A stretch of 64,000 bases of DNA from an uncultured Erysipelotrichales bacterium (GTDB lineage: Bacteria; Bacillota_I; Bacilli_A; Erysipelotrichales; Coprobacillaceae): contig CAJTTM010000003.1 of the NCBI GenBank assembly GCA_910579135.1, positions 67,164 to 131,163 on the forward strand, given 5' to 3'. Positions 18,751-27,367 of the stretch are shown here, in pieces (positions within the stretch are counted from its first letter, which is position 1; every line of letters begins with the position of its first letter). The position numbers and the translations under genes are program-made. The notes beneath the pieces are model-generated. The model was not told the origin of the DNA. It saw only the letters and a program-made list of their open reading frames with translations, and made no database searches.

Positions 18751-19851
18751 CTATTTCAATTCTTCTTTAACACATTTTAATGCTTCTGCAATCACATTAT
18801 GCATATCAAAATATTTATACATTCCTAATCTTCCACCAAAAATAATTTTTTTCTCTTTATTTGCTAATGCTTTATATTTTGAATATAATTGATTATTCTT
18901 CTCATCATTTAATGGATAATAAGGCTCATCACCTTTATTCCACTTTGCTGGATATTCTCTTGTAATAATTGTTTTTTCTTGGGTTCCATATTCAAAATGT
19001 TTATGTTCAATAATTCTTGTATATGGAATTTCATATTCATTATAATTCACAACTGCATTCCCTTGATAATTCTCAATATCTAATAATTCTGTTTCAAAAT
19101 TTAAACTTCTATATTCTAAAGTTCCAAACTTATAATCATAATATTGATCAATCATACCTGTAAATACAATCTTATCTGACACTTCTTCTAATTGTTGACG
19201 ATATTCAAAGAAATCACAATTGAGTCTAACATCAATTCCTTTTAACATCTTTTCAATAATCTGAGTATAGCCACCAATAGGAATACCTTGATATAAATCA
19301 TTAAAATAATTATTATCGTAAGTAAATCTTACTGGCAATCTTTTGATAATAAAAGTTGGAAGTTCTGTACATGGTCTTCCCCATTGTTTTCCAGTATAAC
19401 CTTTTACAAGCTTTTCATATATATCTTTTCCAACCATTGATATAGCTTGTTCTTCTAAATTTTGAGGTTCTGTTATACCAGCCTCTTTGATTTGTTCTTC
19501 TATTTTTGCTTTTGCTTCACTAGGTGTAATAACACCCCATATTTTATTAAAAGTATTCATATTAAATGGCATGTTATAGATTTCATCTTTATACTTTGCG
19601 ATTGGAGAATTCGTATATCTATTAAACTCTGCGAACTGTTGTATATAATCCCATACTTCTTTATTAGAAGTATGAAAAATATGAGCACCGTATTTATGTA
19701 CATTAATTCCTTCTACTTCTTCAGTGTAAATATTACCACCTACATGATTTCTTTTATCAATGACCAAACACTTTTTACCTCTCTTATTCGCTTCGTAAGC
19801 AAATATAGATCCAAACAACCCAGATCCTACTATTAAATAATCATATTTCAT
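18751..19851 (-). CDS. glf: UDP-galactopyranose mutase
   Basis: This 366-residue flavoprotein converts UDP-galactopyranose to UDP-galactofuranose. It has the FAD-binding N-terminus YLIVGSGLFGSIFAYEANKR and RNHVGGNIYTE. Family-specific segments include YGAHIFHTSNKEVWDYIQQF, GKQWGRPCTELP and the C-terminal TREYPAKWNKGDEPYYP and GGRLGMYKYFDMHNVI. Length and motifs are canonical. The start ATG follows GAGGAAATAAA. Its presence predicts galactofuranose in the unit 2 polymer, transferred probably by the enzyme at 13417. Confidence 0.95.
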   Translation of the reverse strand: MKYDYLIVGSGLFGSIFAYEANKRGKKCLVIDKRNHVGGNIYTEEVEGINVHKYGAHIFHTSNKEVWDYIQQFAEFNRYTNSPIAKYKDEIYNMPFNMNTFNKIWGVITPSEAKAKIEEQIKEAGITEPQNLEEQAISMVGKDIYEKLVKGYTGKQWGRPCTELPTFIIKRLPVRFTYDNNYFNDLYQGIPIGGYTQIIEKMLKGIDVRLNCDFFEYRQQLEEVSDKIVFTGMIDQYYDYKFGTLEYRSLNFETELLDIENYQGNAVVNYNEYEIPYTRIIEHKHFEYGTQEKTIITREYPAKWNKGDEPYYPLNDEKNNQLYSKYKALANKEKKIIFGGRLGMYKYFDMHNVIAEALKCVKEELK

Positions 19852-19860
19852 TTTATTTCC

Positions 19861-21138
19861 TCACCTTCTATAAATATGTTCTAATTGTAATGATTTGTCT
19901 TTTAAGATATCTATTATTGTTGGAAAAATAATAAATATAAGAGGACAAGCTCTAAACGCTAATAATACAGGATTAATTAATGCAAAAATCAAATATATAA
20001 AACATAAACTTATTTGCATATACTTATGCTTTGTATATAAATAAACTAAGCATATAAATATAAGTATGATAAAACATATTAAGACTATCAAACCATGGTT
20101 AAAAATCATTTTCATATAAGAATTATCAACATAATTTGATTTAACCTTACCAAACTTGGATACATCCTGTGCACCATGTCCTATAAAGATTATATTTTTA
20201 CCAAACAATGGTAATCCATGGTCTAATATCGCTCTACATGTTTGAGCCATACGATTAGAAAGAATCGTATTTAAATCCCATATAAAACGTCCTCCCAATT
20301 GATAAATCCAAGCAAGTAAAAAACTTCCAACAGGAAATAATGGAAAAAGAGCTATTCCTACTTTTTCTATTTTTATTATATATTTTTTTAATCTTGAAAG
20401 TATATTTAATTTATTGAAAACACATAACAAAATAACAAATTCTCCAATCATTAATTGAGTTCGTGAATCTGTTAAAAAATAAGATAAAATATATAATAAT
20501 TGAGTTATAAATAATTCAAAGAAACGAACACTTAATTTCTTTTTGTATAAATAAAGCATTGTAAAGCCTAATAAATATGTTGAAAAATTGGTTGGATATC
20601 CATATCCTAATGAATTTCTGACAAAACCATCTTCTCTCACATTTACAAAATTAGAGATAATTCCAAAAGAACATGAAAAAGTAATAAATATCATCATAAT
20701 CAATTGATAATAACATGTTATATCACACATATCATCAAAAGAGATAGTGGATGCGGATATAAGAATCAGAAGAATATCAATTAAACTTTTAGATCTTGTC
20801 ACTAGAAAATTAATTGCAGTACTTATAAACAGAATAGCTAGTACACAAATAATTATTTTTCTAAACAAATCTAAAGATTTAAACTTTGTTATAGAAAAAT
20901 TCTTATATTGCAATAAGAAAATACAAATAATTCTTAAAGCTAAAAACATTCTAGCAAAGTTTTTTAAAAGACGGCTTATTTTAGCGGTTAATGCATAATC
21001 TGTTGAATATGTGCTACCATCTAATGTGATTGCTAAAAAATATATAAAGAATAGTATATAGAAAAATTTATTTGAATTGATTATCTTTAGTATATCATAT
21101 AATGTAGAGTTATTTTTTATTCTTTCTAAAATATTCAA
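19861..21138 (-). CDS. Polysaccharide polymerase-like membrane protein (Wzy-like)
   Basis: A 425-residue protein with about ten hydrophobic segments and a long extracellular loop near residues 270-335. Wzy/O-antigen-ligase-like traits are NSLGYGYPTNFSTYLLGF, LTDSRTQLMIGE, FGKNIIFIGHGAQD and YVDNSYMKMIFNHGLIVL. It begins with TTG at 21138, placed after a strong AAGGAGGAATAACT. It is paralogous to the next gene upstream (21157), sharing NS(L/I)GY(G/D)YPTNFSTYLL and SRTQ motifs at equivalent places, so the pair arose by tandem duplication. It should join repeat units on the outer face of the membrane; which of the pair is active on which linkage is unknown. Confidence 0.75.
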   Translation of the reverse strand: MNILERIKNNSTLYDILKIINSNKFFYILFFIYFLAITLDGSTYSTDYALTAKISRLLKNFARMFLALRIICIFLLQYKNFSITKFKSLDLFRKIIICVLAILFISTAINFLVTRSKSLIDILLILISASTISFDDMCDITCYYQLIMMIFITFSCSFGIISNFVNVREDGFVRNSLGYGYPTNFSTYLLGFTMLYLYKKKLSVRFFELFITQLLYILSYFLTDSRTQLMIGEFVILLCVFNKLNILSRLKKYIIKIEKVGIALFPLFPVGSFLLAWIYQLGGRFIWDLNTILSNRMAQTCRAILDHGLPLFGKNIIFIGHGAQDVSKFGKVKSNYVDNSYMKMIFNHGLIVLICFIILIFICLVYLYTKHKYMQISLCFIYLIFALINPVLLAFRACPLIFIIFPTIIDILKDKSLQLEHIYRR

Positions 21139-21156
21139 AGTTATTCCTCCTTCCTA

Positions 21157-22401
21157 TCAAATATATTTCCGGTTGTTTTCTTTCATAGCAGATATTATTG
21201 TTGGAAAGATAATAAATAATAAAGGAGATACTTTAAAATTAATTAACCATGGATTAATTAATGAGCCATATAAAAATATCAAACATAGCGATACTGTTAA
21301 ATATTGTTTCTTTGAATACATATACATCAAAGAAATAAATATCAAAACAATTAAACATAACACAACTAATATTCCATGTTTAAGTATAGCTTGCATATAA
21401 CCATTATCTACATATAAATAAGTATGTGCTTTTAGTTTATCTAAATCACTCAAGCCTCCACCTATAAAATCAACAGTTTTACCAAATAAGGATATTCCAT
21501 ATTTATCAATAGCTAATTTTGTTAATTCTATTCTTCCATTCAATAAAGTATTTAGTTTCATAATAAAATGATTCTTTGAAAACATTGAAACCATTAAACT
21601 TGTAATAGGCAAAAGTGGAAATATATATATTGATGTTTTTAGAACTTTTAATAAGAAAGATTTAAATTTATGAATAATATGATATTTATATAAAACTCCA
21701 AAAATAAATACAATCTCGCCTATAAAAAATTGTGTTCTAGATTTTGTTAAAAAGAAAGATATTATATATAATAATTGAATAACAAATAATGTGTAGTTTT
21801 CAACTATAAATCTTTTTATAAACATATACATTAATGTTAATGCTAATAAATATGTAGAAAAATTTGTAGGATAATCATAGCCTATTGAATTTCTAATAGA
21901 ACCATCTGCTCTAAATGTTTCAAAATTTCCTATTATATTAAATGCACATGAAGCTGTAATAAAACACATTGTGATAAGTTGCATTTTATAGGTTATATTT
22001 AACATTTCATCAAATGATATATCAATAGCTGCCATCATTACAATAAGAAGTGTTGGTATGAGTGTATTTCTTGTTAAAATTGTATTCATAACTATTGAAA
22101 AAATAAATAATAACAATATATATAGAATTATATTTTTTATATTGATATTAAATATTTTTTCTTTATAAGAGAAAAAATATAAAATAAAACGAATTAAAAA
22201 GAATATATAACATATATATCTTATTATTGACATGATATTATCAACAAATGGATACTTTGTAATATAAACTGATGTATCAATCATGATTGTGAAAAAATAT
22301 ATACAATAAAAAGAGAAAAAACAATATTTGTCTTTTATTGTCTTTATAAATTTATTTATATTATTTTTCTCTAAACAATCAATCATAATATTCTTCTCCA
22401 T
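21157..22401 (-). CDS. Polysaccharide polymerase-like membrane protein (Wzy-like), paralogue
   Basis: A 414-residue membrane protein with the same order of motifs as the neighbour at 19861: DISFDEMLNITYKMQLITMC, NSIGYDYPTNFSTYLLALTL, LTKSRTQFFIGE, LFGKTVDFIGGG, YVDNGYMQAILKHGILVV and INPWLINFKVSPLLFIIFPT. Identity is moderate across the whole length, so the duplication is not recent. The ATG at 22401 follows AAGGAAG and directly abuts the stop codon of the DUF4422 gene. It is assigned as a Wzy-type polymerase by topology and context. Confidence 0.75.
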   Translation of the reverse strand: MEKNIMIDCLEKNNINKFIKTIKDKYCFFSFYCIYFFTIMIDTSVYITKYPFVDNIMSIIRYICYIFFLIRFILYFFSYKEKIFNINIKNIILYILLLFIFSIVMNTILTRNTLIPTLLIVMMAAIDISFDEMLNITYKMQLITMCFITASCAFNIIGNFETFRADGSIRNSIGYDYPTNFSTYLLALTLMYMFIKRFIVENYTLFVIQLLYIISFFLTKSRTQFFIGEIVFIFGVLYKYHIIHKFKSFLLKVLKTSIYIFPLLPITSLMVSMFSKNHFIMKLNTLLNGRIELTKLAIDKYGISLFGKTVDFIGGGLSDLDKLKAHTYLYVDNGYMQAILKHGILVVLCLIVLIFISLMYMYSKKQYLTVSLCLIFLYGSLINPWLINFKVSPLLFIIFPTIISAMKENNRKYI

Positions 22402-23178
22402 TTAAAAACTTCCTTCGTATTTCTTTTTAAAAAACTTTGCTTTTAAAAATCCTATTCCTTTTTTTATATGGTTTATTTTTTCAGTATAGATAAAAGGAAC
22501 TTCTTTATATGTGTAGTTATTCTTTGTTAACCATACATCTAATAAAACCTCAGATACTCTTCCTGGATATCTAGAATGAAAAGCATTATACTTTTTATCT
22601 TTCAACTCATCTTCAACTTTAAAAAGTATATCAAATACCCATGAACAGTACTTATCTAAATCTTCTTTTTTCATAATAAACATATTAAATGCATGCATGT
22701 AAGTTCTTTTCATACATTGATTAAAAGTAGGTATATATTCAGGATAATCTTTTTCAATTATCTTCTTTGCAGCATCTAAAGTTTCAATATAAAGAGTATG
22801 ATCAAAATGACTATATACATTTTCAATATAATAATTTCTTCTTTTTGTTACAATAACATCAGCACTATCTAAAAGTTTATCCGCTTCTTTTAAAGTTAAT
22901 GCTTTTTCAAATGGTGTATTACCTTTATTCTTCCCCTTAAAATGCCTTCTATAATGAGCCAATCCAATATATTGAGCATCTAAATTTTTCCAAGCCCAAT
23001 ATAATCCTGTAAGTTCACAAAAAGAAGCATTCTTTTTAGAAATGTTATCACCTGTATTGTCTGTTATATACCCAATTAATTTTTTACCTTCAGCACCAAC
23101 ATGAATTGGGATATACATAGGATCTTTAGGCATCTTATATTTTTTATGTGTCGCAACAATAACTTTAATGTCTTTCAT
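22402..23178 (-). CDS. DUF4422 family putative glycosyltransferase
   Basis: A 258-residue protein with the DUF4422 pattern: MKDIKVIVATHKKYKMP at the start, HVGAEGK, ITDNTGDNIS, ELTGLYWAWKNLDAQYIGL followed by HYRRHF, then MHAFNMFIMKK and the C-terminal RVSEVLLDVWL. DUF4422 proteins are found in capsule and exopolysaccharide loci and are thought to be glycosyltransferases. The start is set at the ATG at 23178 because GAGGAGCATT precedes it and the upstream gene stops one base before. A longer frame reaching 23229 would overlap that gene by 50 bases. Donor and acceptor are unknown. Confidence 0.8.
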   Translation of the reverse strand: MKDIKVIVATHKKYKMPKDPMYIPIHVGAEGKKLIGYITDNTGDNISKKNASFCELTGLYWAWKNLDAQYIGLAHYRRHFKGKNKGNTPFEKALTLKEADKLLDSADVIVTKRRNYYIENVYSHFDHTLYIETLDAAKKIIEKDYPEYIPTFNQCMKRTYMHAFNMFIMKKEDLDKYCSWVFDILFKVEDELKDKKYNAFHSRYPGRVSEVLLDVWLTKNNYTYKEVPFIYTEKINHIKKGIGFLKAKFFKKKYEGSF

Positions 23179-23179
23179 T

Positions 23180-24538
23180 TTATAATGCTCCTCTTCCATA
23201 TAATACACCTTTAATAGTCTTATAGACAATAATAATATCTAATCCAATAGACCAATTCTTATAATAATAATCATCAAACTTACATCTATCTTCAAAAGAC
23301 ACATCACTTCTCCCATTAGCTTGCCACATACCTGTTATACCAGGTTTTGATTTAATAATGGTATTATAAAAAATATCCATATCTTCTTTTTCTCTTGGCA
23401 AGTATGGTCTAGGTCCCACTAAACTCATTTCACCTTTTAATACATTAATAAATTGAGGAAATTCATCTAATGAACGTTTACGTAATATCTCTCCTACTTT
23501 TGTGATTCTTGGATCATTTCTTAATTTCTTGTTTGTTAAATATTCTTCCCTTATTTCAGGATCTTTTTCCATTAAATCTTCCAATAATTGCTCTGCATTA
23601 GGAACCATTGAACGATATTTATAAATATGTATTGGTTTACCATTTAATCCAATTCTTTCTTGAGTAAAAAAGATAGGATCAGTATCTCCTTCTTTCTTAT
23701 TCTTATATTTTACATATAATGTTAAAGGAACCAATAATAAACATCCTGCAAGTCCTGCACAAATATCTATCATACGTTTGAAAAAACGTGATATGAAATT
23801 CATTTTTCCTCTAGAGGTTGAAATTAACAATTCACCATCAAAATCCTCTATAGATGAATTAAATGTCATAGTAAAATCAAGATTAGGAGCTATTTTAATA
23901 TATCTCACTTTATTAAATATCTTTCTTGTAACTTCATCTATCATATCTTTAGAAGAATTAGGAATCGCAATAATCACTTGATCAATCTTTTCTTCTTTGA
24001 TAACTTTCTCTAAATCTTTATATTCAAAAACCTTTTTATCTTCTTCATCTAATATCTCAGATGTATGAACATTCTTCCCCATCTTTACATATCCAATAAC
24101 TTTTGTAACTGCATATCTATTATTATGAGCTATCTGTCCAATTCTATATGCTCTTCTTCCAGTTCCAATAACTAATGTTCTTTTCGCAAGCTTATTTCTA
24201 AAAAGAATTCTAGCTGTTCTACTAATCAAAAGACTTAATGCAAACATAAAGAATCCTGCACCTATAACTTTTATAAGGTTTAAAAATTGTGGATATAAAT
24301 TAACACAAGATATTAATACATATATAATAAAGATTTTTCCTAAACTCCTTATCTCATTCCATACAAGTGTAGAAGATAGTCTATAATGTTTAAACATAAA
24401 AACTAAAATAAACCAAATTGATCCATACTTAATAGCCAAAACTGTTGGAATATTTAATAATTGAACTACTATATAATAAAGAAATACTTCTAAATAAAAA
24501 AGAAAAACAGAATAAATGCTCTTCCTCATATTATCCAT
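23180..24538 (-). CDS. Initiating sugar-phosphate transferase (polyprenyl-phosphate glycosyl-1-phosphotransferase)
   Basis: About 452 residues. Four N-terminal membrane helices are followed by a Rossmann-like CoA_binding_3 domain (TLVIGTGRRAYRIGQIAHNN), another hydrophobic segment (ICAGLAGCLLLVPLTLYVKY) and the bacterial sugar transferase domain (PF02397) with FTQERIGLNGKPIHIYKYRS, the SLDEFPQFINVLKGEMSLVG stretch, PRPYLP and KPGITGMWQANGRSDV. This enzyme loads the first sugar-1-phosphate on undecaprenyl phosphate, starting repeat-unit synthesis; whether the sugar is galactose or glucose is not decidable. It starts at ATG 24538 after AAGGGGGAAG. It is the first gene of unit 2 and has its own promoter. 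It is the only initiating transferase of this family in the window. Confidence 0.92.
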   Translation of the reverse strand: MDNMRKSIYSVFLFYLEVFLYYIVVQLLNIPTVLAIKYGSIWFILVFMFKHYRLSSTLVWNEIRSLGKIFIIYVLISCVNLYPQFLNLIKVIGAGFFMFALSLLISRTARILFRNKLAKRTLVIGTGRRAYRIGQIAHNNRYAVTKVIGYVKMGKNVHTSEILDEEDKKVFEYKDLEKVIKEEKIDQVIIAIPNSSKDMIDEVTRKIFNKVRYIKIAPNLDFTMTFNSSIEDFDGELLISTSRGKMNFISRFFKRMIDICAGLAGCLLLVPLTLYVKYKNKKEGDTDPIFFTQERIGLNGKPIHIYKYRSMVPNAEQLLEDLMEKDPEIREEYLTNKKLRNDPRITKVGEILRKRSLDEFPQFINVLKGEMSLVGPRPYLPREKEDMDIFYNTIIKSKPGITGMWQANGRSDVSFEDRCKFDDYYYKNWSIGLDIIIVYKTIKGVLYGRGAL

Positions 24539-24597
24539 TTTTCTTCCCCCTTTTCCCAAAACATCTCATCATTCAACATCTTTATTTAATCATCTAA

Positions 24598-24626
24598 TTT
24601 ATATCATATATAATATTCAAAGTCAA
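24598..24626 (-). promoter_or_regulatory. Promoter of polysaccharide unit 2
   Basis: On the minus strand -35 TTGACT (24626-24621), a 17-base spacer and -10 TATAAA (24603-24598) lie upstream of the sugar transferase gene and just downstream of the terminator of unit 1. This is one of the strongest promoter matches in the window. Confidence 0.75.
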
Positions 24627-24690
24627 TGAATTACACGTTATAGTGCACTTTATGCAATGTTTTAAACTAAACCTTTACATATTTTTCCAG

Positions 24691-24721
24691 AAAAAAACTT
24701 ATGAGTTTAATACCCATAAGT
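24691..24721 (-). terminator. Terminator of polysaccharide unit 1
   Basis: ACTTATG pairs with CATAAGT (24697-24703 with 24715-24721) and is followed on the minus strand by TTTTTT. The stem starts directly after the stop codon of the Wzz-like gene at 24722. Confidence 0.75.
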
Positions 24722-25726
24722 CTATCTCTCTTCAACAATTGGAATAATACCTAAAAGATTTATATTTAAATCAGTACACAATGTAAGTTCTTCCTCTAAT
24801 TGTGGATAACTTGTTTTACCAATCTTTTCAACAATAACTACATTATTCATCTTATCCATTGTCTTCATAGATGAAACATCAGTATTAACATTGTTACCAT
24901 AAGCAGCAACTATTCCTTCTTCTCTTAATCCCTTAATGATAACTGCTATTTGATTTTTATCATTTTTACTTAAATCAATAGACGATGTAAGGAATACCTC
25001 CGCATAATGATTTCTCTTACATGTTATAACTAAATTTGTAATAACTAATCCAAGATGTTCCTCTTTTGTAAGAACATTTCTATATCTTAATTCTCTTATC
25101 TTAGAACTTATAGGATTTCTTTTTTTACCATCACTTACTAAATAATCAAATATTCTAAGACTATAAACTTCTTCTAATTCTTCTTTGGTTTTTATTTTTT
25201 TATTTATAACATAATATCCACATACTACTATAGCTCCAGCTAGTAATCCACCAACCATACCAACTAAACTATATTTTACTAAACCATATGTCATTCCTAT
25301 TTCAGTTATTTTAGGTTCTTTTGGTTCTTTTGGTTCCTTTGGCTTTTTTGGAGCAATTGGTCTATCTAATCTTAATTTATATGCATCATATATTTCATTT
25401 TTCTTCATTAAACTTTTAAATTCTTTTTCATATTTAGCATTTGCTTTTTCATAAACTTCTTTTTCTTTATAAAAAGTATCTAATTCTTTATCATATTCTT
25501 TTTTATTCTTTTTATATTGCTTTGATTTTTCTTTATATGCTTCAACTTTTGCCTCATTGTTTCTTATATGATTATAGTTTTTAACTACTTTTAAACTTGT
25601 AAACCCTACAAATCCAATAATCGCACATAACAATAAAATTTTCCATTGATAAATAATTGCCCAAAACATATCAAACAAATCAATAATTTTATCTTTTTTT
25701 TCTATATTTTTGATTTCTTTATCCAC
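24722..25726 (-). CDS. Chain-length determinant (Wzz-like) protein with degenerate kinase-like C-terminus
   Basis: About 334 residues. A short cytoplasmic N-terminus precedes a first membrane helix (WKILLLCAIIGFVGFTSL), then a lysine/glutamate-rich coiled-coil region and a KPKEPKEPKEPK repeat, and a second helix (LVGMVGGLLAGAIVVCGYYV). This is the two-helix topology of Wzz/CapA regulators of polymer length. The remaining 150 residues look like a BY-kinase/CpsD Rossmann domain in order of strands (EVFLTSSIDLSKND, then NNVVIVEKIGKTSYPQLEEE and INLLGIIPIV), but the Walker A glycines and lysine are missing. The GTG at 25726 is preferred because AAGGAGA (25735-25741) precedes it by 8 bases; an ATG at 25750 lacks a site. 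Confidence 0.75.
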   Translation of the reverse strand: MDKEIKNIEKKDKIIDLFDMFWAIIYQWKILLLCAIIGFVGFTSLKVVKNYNHIRNNEAKVEAYKEKSKQYKKNKKEYDKELDTFYKEKEVYEKANAKYEKEFKSLMKKNEIYDAYKLRLDRPIAPKKPKEPKEPKEPKITEIGMTYGLVKYSLVGMVGGLLAGAIVVCGYYVINKKIKTKEELEEVYSLRIFDYLVSDGKKRNPISSKIRELRYRNVLTKEEHLGLVITNLVITCKRNHYAEVFLTSSIDLSKNDKNQIAVIIKGLREEGIVAAYGNNVNTDVSSMKTMDKMNNVVIVEKIGKTSYPQLEEELTLCTDLNINLLGIIPIVEER

Positions 25727-25793
25727 CAAATCCATCTCCTTATAAATCATATAAAATCTTATTTACTATTCTAACATAAAATGAAAACAATGC

Positions 25794-27344
25794 CTATAAT
25801 AACTTATTTTTTAATCTTTTCACAAATCCCAATACTTGTTTTAATTCTTCTTTGCTACACACCGTAATTATTGAAACAATAACACCTACACTACCACATA
25901 TTATACATCTTATTATTAAACACATCCACGTTCTATAATCTGGAATGAAACTAATAACAAACGTCATAGAAATAACCATTAAAAAACATGAAATAAAGTG
26001 TCTGATAATAGTAGGATAAAATACACTCAATTTTTCTTTTAAGCAATATGCTGAGTATATTGGTGTATCAAAGAAATGAACAAAATTTAAAACCAAGGTT
26101 GTAAAAACAACCGCATAAGCACCTAAATCTGTATATTTAATAAGTAGATACATAAATACAACATTCAAAAATCCTGAAACAATAGTTATTAAACAAGGTA
26201 ATTTTAACTTATTTGTTAGTGTAAAAACATAATATAGTGGTTTCACTACTCCAATCATAATATCACTCATTAGTACTATTACAGCTATATTAAATATAAA
26301 ATTTATATTTCCTTTCAATATCCATAATTGCATAAATGTGTATCCACATGTTAAAAAAACAGCAAAAACTATATTTGATATAGTTCCCGTAACTTTCATT
26401 GCTCTTTTTAATTCCTCTATTAAAAGTTCGTTTTTTTCTTCAGCATAATATTTCAATATTTTTGGTCTAAAAGAATTTACAAATGATTCAAGCAAGGCAT
26501 TAATCATTGTTCCTAACGTTTTACCAATTGATATTTCACCCATAATTTGTGATGTTAACATTAAATTTGAAACTAATAAGTCGAGCCCGCTATTTAATAC
26601 ATTCCCTAAATTATTTATTGAATTCCATATCCCTGAAGAAACAAGTTTTTTTATTACTTGTATGTCAAAATATTTTATATTTAAAGTTAATTCTTTAGTT
26701 AGTAAATGTGTATACCGAATGTTCATTATATTAACATATATAATTGATATTGCAGAAGCAACCCCTACATACCATATATGGATTGGAAAAAGAGTAAATA
26801 ACGCTAAAACAATAACCCCTTGTATTATATAACTGATACTTTTTTGTTTTTCACTTAAACTTATTCTATTAGTTATAAAAGTACTTACATTGAAGGCAGT
26901 TCCAATCAATGAAACTAAATATCTTATTAAAACTAGAAAAAAAAGTATTTTAACATCTAATGTTAAATTATTGGATACATTTAATAAAATATCTAGCTTT
27001 AAAATCATGATACAACCTAACAACATGATAACCAAGGATAAAATGGCATCAGCTATGATAGTCGAATTAAAATACTTATTTGCCTCTTCATAATCACCTT
27101 TATGGTATGCAATAGATATATATCTACCAGCAAACGCATTTAATGCTATTGTAATGATATCTATATAAGAAGTAAATGTATTTGCTAAAGTTACAAACCC
27201 ATAAGCTTCTGCTCCTGCTGTAGAGGTAATATATGATGTAGTAAAAAATGTTATTAAGTAATTCACTAAAACAGCAATTACAGACCATATAATATTTAAA
27301 ATTAATGCAAAATTTTTTTGACTATTTTTTTTAACAATTTTCAC
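25794..27344 (-). CDS. Oligosaccharide flippase, Wzx-like
   Basis: About 516 residues with 12 or more helices. Near the N-terminus are NIIWSVIAVLVNYLITFFTT and TAGAEAYGFVTLANTFTSY, and later FRPKILKYYAEEK; together these are typical of the MATE/MVF-like polysaccharide transport proteins. It would flip the repeat unit made by unit 1. The frame is open back to a TTG at 27371 overlapping the preceding stop, but AGAGGTG lies directly before the GTG at 27344, so that start is chosen with moderate certainty. It is different in sequence from the flippase at 11955. Confidence 0.82.
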   Translation of the reverse strand: MKIVKKNSQKNFALILNIIWSVIAVLVNYLITFFTTSYITSTAGAEAYGFVTLANTFTSYIDIITIALNAFAGRYISIAYHKGDYEEANKYFNSTIIADAILSLVIMLLGCIMILKLDILLNVSNNLTLDVKILFFLVLIRYLVSLIGTAFNVSTFITNRISLSEKQKSISYIIQGVIVLALFTLFPIHIWYVGVASAISIIYVNIMNIRYTHLLTKELTLNIKYFDIQVIKKLVSSGIWNSINNLGNVLNSGLDLLVSNLMLTSQIMGEISIGKTLGTMINALLESFVNSFRPKILKYYAEEKNELLIEELKRAMKVTGTISNIVFAVFLTCGYTFMQLWILKGNINFIFNIAVIVLMSDIMIGVVKPLYYVFTLTNKLKLPCLITIVSGFLNVVFMYLLIKYTDLGAYAVVFTTLVLNFVHFFDTPIYSAYCLKEKLSVFYPTIIRHFISCFLMVISMTFVISFIPDYRTWMCLIIRCIICGSVGVIVSIITVCSKEELKQVLGFVKRLKNKLL

Positions 27345-27367
27345 ACCCTTACACCTCTTTTCATAAA

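Noticed and set aside
19462..19836. 124-codon open frame on the plus strand inside glf
   Set aside because: It is antisense to a canonical UDP-galactopyranose mutase, has no ribosome binding site and the translation looks like a shadow of the minus-strand codon pattern.
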